64,000 nucleotides of DNA from positions 2,666,001-2,730,000 of the forward strand of contig JACDTU010000002.1 of NCBI GenBank assembly GCA_022376465.1. The letters are read 5' to 3'. Made by a program: the position numbers and the translations under genes. Positions 58,417-64,000 of the stretch are shown here, piece by piece. The notes under the pieces were generated by a model. That model did no database searches and was not told where the DNA came from. It worked only from the letters and a program-made list of their open reading frames with translations. Position 1 is the first letter of the stretch. Each line of letters starts with the position of its first letter. Source of the stretch: Cubamyces lactineus. Lineage: Eukaryota > Basidiomycota > Agaricomycetes > Polyporales > Polyporaceae.

Positions 58417-61400
58417 TCAGTCACGAGTTACCGTCGTGAGACTGCCAAAGATACTCACCATGGTACGGCTGGAGTGGTATGATGACATGGATTGTGCCTG
58501 AGACGGCCTGTATGACTTCGAACTAGAACCCAAAGTTGTGCCGTGCATGCTCGTTGACGTGCTCGGAGTGGTAGGCAAGCCCGAGTTACGAGTGCCACGA
58601 GCTGTCAGAGGAGTAGGAGCACTGATCATCGACTTCTTCGGGGTCTCCGTGACCTTGGTGTTGCGACTACCAAGGTTCGACGATGCAGACTGCAGCAACG
58701 CTTTCGCTGTGCTGGGCGAGGGATTGGAGGCCTTCGATCGCCGGCCAGCGGTAATGTAAGGATGCCGCAGCGCCGCCTGAGGTTTCAGTCGACGTTCGGG
58801 GTCCCACACCAAGCACTTCGAGATGAAGTCAACAAACATTTCGTCCTGAGGGTTCTTCAGCGCCTGCGCCAGTGTTTTGGTGCCAGGTCGTCGCCTCTTG
58901 CCCTTAGAGTTCACCACAGGCCGAGGGGCACCGGTCGTATCTACTACTACTGTCAGCACTAATGTACTAGCAATTGCTATGAAGGAGGACATACCGAAGA
59001 AGAGCCTCTTCCGCGAACTGCGATTGATGAAGTCCTTGTCCGGCACCCCAAGCACTTCCATGATGCAAGCAAGCTGCTCTTGCTCGTTCTCGCCGGGGAA
59101 GATGGGGAAGCCAGTATATAACTCCGCCATGATGCAGCCCAAGCTCCACATATCGATAGCCATGTGGTAGTTCATGCCGAGGATGACTTCAGGTGACCGG
59201 TAGAAACGACTCTGGATGTACGTGTAGACTACGCGAGAGGCGTTAGGACGGGACGTTGGTGTAGTGGAACATGGGCACTCACTTTTCTCGTGTTCGAAAC
59301 AGCTGCTACCGAAGTCGATGACTTTGATGGCGCTCTTGGCAGGGTGACGGAGGAGGACATTCTAGCCGAATATGAGTTAAGGAGGGCACAGAAATAACGC
59401 AAAAGACGTACCTCAGGCTTCAAGTCGCAATGCACGATTCGATGATGGCGCATGAGAGCCAACGACTGCAACATCTGGCTGGTGAAACGGCGGATAAGGC
59501 CGGTGGTGAAGCCATGGAAGTTGTTCGCCTTGATGAGCTCATAGAGGTTGATGCTCAGGAGCTCCATTGCGATGCAAAGATGGCCACGGAAGTAGAAGTG
59601 CTCGTTCATCTTGATGACATGGTGCTTCTCCTCCGCGTCCTAATCCAACGGTTAGTGTCTTTCCCCAGGAGGAGTCACACTGATCCAACACGTACCCATT
59701 TCTTCAAGTTTTCCAGGATCTTGATCTCCACCAAAGCCTGATGATGGAAACGCTTCTTGTTGCGGATGATCTTGATCGCCACCGACTCACCAGTGCCGTG
59801 GTCGCGACAGTGGAGCACTTGTCCGAAGGAACCCTTGCCAAGAGTGTCGATAACTTCATAGCGGTACGCCAAGTGGTCATGGTTGATGACTTGGTAATCA
59901 CCACGCTCGTCGTCATACCCGTGGTTGTTGGTGGAGTTGTCGAGTGTGGCCATCTTCTTCTCACTTCGCGCACCGATGTAGTAGATAGCGGGGAACTCGA
60001 AGATCTCCTTGCGCTCATACTCAGACAGCCAGCGTACCTGATCGCTTTGGATGACCTCTGCGAATAGCTATGAGATAAAGAGCGAATACTCATAAGATAG
60101 CCACGTACCTTCTGGCGTCAGTGCAGGTGCAGGCGTAATAGGCTCCGGGAAGCGGAGCATGGAATCCAGATCCTCCTGCTTAGCACCAGCCTGAAGCTTC
60201 TTCGCATGCTGCCTCTTGATATACTGCATCATCTCCTCGTCGCCCAATATCTCCTCTTCATCAACCGAGCTGGGAGCAGGCGAAGGCGTGGATAACGACT
60301 GCCTGCTCGTAGAGGGAGTACCGATGGTCTGCTGGATGCTGGGCGTCGACGAGGAGTTGGATGACCGTGCAGTAGGCAGTGACATCTTCGGGCTCAGAAG
60401 CTTGAGGCCCTTGGAAGGCGAGAGAGCGGAGAAGCGGTGGTGAGAGTGGCTGGTCTGAGGTTGATCATGATGGGCGATAGAGGACGTTGAGGCGACGGAG
60501 CTGGTAGAGGACTTGCGAAGACCGAATGACAATGATTCACGGTTCTTGCGGGGTATGGTCGTTCCGTTGGTCGTAGAAGTAGCCGTGGATACCTGACGAG
60601 GCACGCGAGAAGATGTAGTGGCGGAAGGAGATGCACGAACAGAGTGACGCTGCCCAGATACGGATGCCTTCGTCGCCGAGACCTGACCGTTCTCCAGAAC
60701 GCCGAATTCGTTCATCGTGTCGTTACCAGTGACGGGCGATGTCCCACGCGATGACGCAAGGCCGCTAGTCGACCCTACAATCATGCTCGCCCTACGGCTT
60801 ACACCGTTCGCCTTTAGCGTGGGCGAGTTCGCAGCAGAGGAGCGGCTCGAGATGCGTGGGATCTTTGTCGGTGTCTCCTTGGAGAGCGCAGCAGAGGTGT
60901 TGAGAGCCGCAATCGGAGGGCCTTCCTTGGCGTCCCTAACAACCGGTTGCAAGCCACCGACAGAAGGGGAGCCGGCAATGGTGGGGAGCTGCGTGTGGCG
61001 GCGGAGGGAGGTGTCTGACTGCTTTTGCATCGAGCTCACCGTCTGAGAGGTAGCCCGGGAACCTGCCCTCACGCTACCACCATTTGATGACGCCAACGAC
61101 GACGATGACGATGTCTTGAGGTTAGCCACGCGCTGCGCGGTGGACGGAGGCAAGGCCGAAATCTGCATTGGAGGCATGGCCACAGGCTCACTCTTCTTGG
61201 GTTGTGGCTGAGCGGAAGACAGCGTCTGGACAAGAATGTTTAACCCCTGGAATGGAGGATCGATCGAGGAATGTTACTAACCTTTCCCCTCTTCCTGCCC
61301 ATCAGTACCGAAATTCTACTCTCGCTCCGGTCCTTATCGTCTTTCTTCTTCTCCCTGTCTGAGGAAGAGGTCGCGTTCTCCCGGCCACTCTTCGCGTCGC

Positions 61401-64000
61401 TCTTCTCCTTGTCAGAATGCAGGCTGCGTCTCGAGCTAGAGCCCTTCAGTAATGAAGGTAGGCCCAAACTCAGAACTGATGACTTCTTAGCCGAGCCAGG
61501 CACGGTGGGTGAGGAGACGACGGCTTCCTTTGTGGGCGAAAGCGCACTAGGGGCGCGCAAGTACGTCGCAGACGCAGGCCCTGACGACAGTGTAGGCGAG
61601 ACCGACGTGGGTGGGATGCTTGGAGGCGGGACCTGCATCGACTGCGACGACGAACGCCTGAAGAAAGGAATTGACGACGGTGTGAGCCGCTTCGTCGACG
61701 GGTTGCGACGCACAGAACCCGACGGGCTTAGCGGAGCGTTCTGTGGCAGTGGCGGTACGTTCGTGCTTGCGCTCGACGTCGACTCCGTACGGCTCGACAC
61801 CAGGCGGTCTGGCGTCTTGGAGGTGGTGATAGACGGCGGAACAGATGCACTGGGAGAGACAGGTGCGTGGCCAGAGCCGATAGAGGACAAAGACGCCAAA
61901 GAGGTGGCTGAAGCCATAGCGTCTGAATGCACAGGTGACCAATCTTCCAGAGACGTCTTAGGAGCAGCGGTCGACAAAGACTTTTCCTTCGACATTGATT
62001 TGCGGATCTGCTGCCCGAACGACATTGTCCTCGGACTCACGGGCATACCGGGGGACTTCGGAGCTGCCGCATCACGCATAGACGACGTGGAGGGCGTGGA
62101 CGACAGCTTCTTCCCCAATGCGCTTGAGAAGCTCCACTTCTTGGACGGCGTCTTGTGTAGGTTCGTTGGCGTCGTCGACTTCGGGACCTGAAGCGAGCTG
62201 TGTTTGGACGGAGTTGTCGGAAACGAGGGCACGTCGAGAGTGGACGGGAAAGTCACATCGTTGAAGGTCTCCCTTCTGCTCCGGTCCGGGACTTCAGTAG
62301 GCTCGAGAGGAGCGCCAGTGCTGGGAGATGCAAGGGGCGATTTGAAAGTCGAGAGCTCCTTGGGCAGCGGTGGGACCGGAGGGACGTAGCTTTCCTCAGC
62401 AGAATCGATGGGAGCAGCAAGAGAGGCGGCACGGTCACGGATAGACGTCCCTTCGCTGGAATGTCCGACAGAGATATCACTGCCTGCGCTGTTCCTCCTG
62501 GCCTTGCCAGAAGACTGCCGGCCGGAGACTGCGGAGACGGAAGTGTTGCTTGTGGCTGTGGACAATGAGGCAGAATCGCGTGAACTGGTCGTGGGTGTGC
62601 TGGCATATGTACCAGAGGAAGCGGAGCCCCGCTTGGGTGTGAAGCTCGACCGAGCACTCGCTGTCCCAGCCTTCTTCGTCGACTTGTCCGGCAGCGGTGA
62701 ACTATGCTGGGCGTCATCGCCACTGGTGACCACAAGGTCTGCTTCCACGGAGGCCTCTGTTGAGAGACCAAGACCCACGGCCTGTCGGTGAGCGCTATCC
62801 TTCGACCTATCCTTCCCGCTGAGCGAAGCATGCATGCTGGAACGCTTGCTGCTCCTTCCGCCCTCGATTCCTTCCCACTGGGTAGTGCCGGCTTTGGCAG
62901 GAGTCCCCGGACGGCTAGAGCTACCGACCCTACTATGACCTCCGATACTGGAACGGGCACGTGCGGTCTTGCTTGACAGCCCATCGAGCTTCCTGAGCGC
63001 CTCCATGGTCGTTTGATCATCCAAATCAGACCAACCCTCCTGCGTACCGCGTAGAAGTGAATGGGCGACGTTCGAAGCGAGGTGGGGGTGCGTCGTGAGA
63101 GGAGACGATGCTGCGCTGCTCGTATTGCCGCCTTGCTTGAGGAACTGCTGGATAGATGACGATGACGGGGACGGAGGCAGGTGAGAAAAGTCGGTGTTAT
63201 GCATGCGGCGCGAAAGGTGCGTCTCGCCGTGGCTCGAAGACGAAGAGCCGGCCGAAGCCTGGCGAGAATGCCGTACGCTGACCGACAGCGTGTCCCTCCT
63301 GCGCTCTTTCGCCTTGTCCTTGGGCGTGGCTGGTAAAGGCATACCAACACCCAGACTCCTATGCCTGCGCACCTTCTCCTTGTCCTTGGCCGTGCTCGGC
63401 GTCGCAGTGGCGGGCGAATGTTTAGAGACAAGGCTTCCCGAATTGTCCAGCTCAAACTCTTCCGAGGTACGCTTCCGAGCACGGTGCGCTGGAGTAGTGA
63501 AGGCACTCGGTGGAGACATAGCCTCCGCTGATGTCTCCAGAGCCGCATCTGCTAGGATCTTAGGACCCATAGGTTGAGGCTTGGTATGAGTTGGCGCCTC
63601 AGAAGTATGCAGCTGAAGATGACGGGGGTATAGGATCTCCTCTCCACCGCTCTCGTCGGCTGCCGACCGCTGGCTACGTAAGGGACGCGTGACAGGCTTC
63701 ACCTCCATGAACTGAGTACTGTATGTGAGTAGAACGTAATGGGAGACGTCGATGTATGCGCTGACCTCGTCCTTCTCATCCTGTTCCCCATCGACTGCTT
63801 CTATCGTCCATGGGCTGTCCGGGTGGTCCCGCTCCTGCTCTTCTTGCCTTTCCTCTTCCACTTCCTCTTCCTCGTTAACCTCTTCAACACGTTCCTGGGC
63901 CACGAATTCGAAATCGTCGTTACGGGCACCCCGCGCCCAGCGAGGGGTAGCAAGTTCCCCGACCCCGACGAGTGTTCGTCTGTCGATGGCGGCAGGATCC
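58417..64000 (-). CDS. DYRK-family protein kinase (Pom1-like), 5' end beyond the window
   Basis: The frame is open to the right edge (TLVGVGELATPRWARGARND) and the true start lies outside. About 1,250 Ser/Thr/Pro-rich, disordered residues precede the kinase, read through SRISVLMGRKRGK, an intron, and PMQISALPPSTAQRVANLKT. The DYRK-homology box is LFAEVIQSDQVRWLSEYERK-EIFEFPAIYYIG. The kinase reads [68 protein letters not shown] (YTY activation loop) and RFYRSPEVILGMNYHMAIDM-WSLGCIMAELYTGFPIFPGE. It ends WDPERRLKPQAALRHPYITA and a Ser-rich tail. DYRKs autophosphorylate the second loop Tyr and then act on Ser/Thr. Pom1-type members set polarity and cell-size control; that role is inferred. The end at 58417 assumes no further splice after SYHSSRTM. 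Confidence 0.9.

Noticed and set aside
62253..63548. 431-codon second minus-strand frame within the DYRK region
   Set aside because: Overlaps the real frame, is Arg/Leu/Pro-rich, and has no link to the kinase exons.
61271..63577. Long plus-strand frames opposite the DYRK N-terminal region
   Set aside because: They mirror the Ser/Pro/Thr-rich coding strand; the minus-strand frame is continuous into the kinase domain.
63901..63903. Start of the DYRK protein at 63903
   Set aside because: That codon is GTG, and the frame continues open upstream with conserved-looking sequence to the window edge.

Overview
This is a nuclear segment from a filamentous basidiomycete, most likely an Agaricomycete. 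The evidence is gene-dense DNA on both strands, many small GT-AG introns of about 50-60 bp, a Plavaka-class DNA transposon, a multi-pass membrane protein of a type common in mushroom-forming fungi, and fungal forms of many housekeeping proteins. All exon joins were read by eye. Gene ends are firm where a stop or start is named and approximate elsewhere.

Left part (1-30.8 kb), in order: the 5' end of a Cdc50/Lem3 flippase subunit (-), an MFS sugar transporter (-), a multi-pass membrane protein of unknown function (+), a GH88/GH105-like six-hairpin glycosidase (-), a secreted S9-type serine hydrolase (+), the CCR4-NOT scaffold NOT1 (-), a small chorismate-lyase-like protein (+), an unrecognised set of exons (+), the MCM-binding protein MCMBP (+), a phosphoglucomutase/phosphopentomutase (-), and a double-PHD protein matching Rco1 of the Rpd3S deacetylase complex (-).

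Middle (30.8-41.2 kb): a composite mobile element of about 10.4 kb. Its inferred ends are short inverted repeats (TGTCGGAAAT...) followed by GC-rich subterminal zones full of GAGGGC and CTCGCGAG motifs. It carries an apparently intact multi-exon Plavaka transposase. It also carries a frameshifted, intron-retaining fragment of the nuclear-pore protein TPR/Mlp1, an intact-looking cargo gene of unknown function with an acidic N-terminus, and a degenerate tRNA-like (SINE-like) sequence. This is the most interesting part of the window.

Right part (42.3-64 kb): a secreted SurE-like phosphatase (+), a tRNA-Arg(CCT) gene with a 28-nt intron (-), the splicing factor PRP38 with an RS tail (+), a tRNA dimethylallyltransferase with a C-terminal zinc finger (+), a secreted two-domain fasciclin protein with a large Pro/His-rich insertion (-), V-ATPase subunit A (-) and proteasome ATPase RPT1 (+) sharing a 315-bp divergent promoter, a mitochondrial PDK/BCKDK-family kinase (+), and a very long DYRK/Pom1-type kinase (-) that runs off the right edge. 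Outside the transposon these are mostly conserved single-copy genes with no evident pathway clustering.
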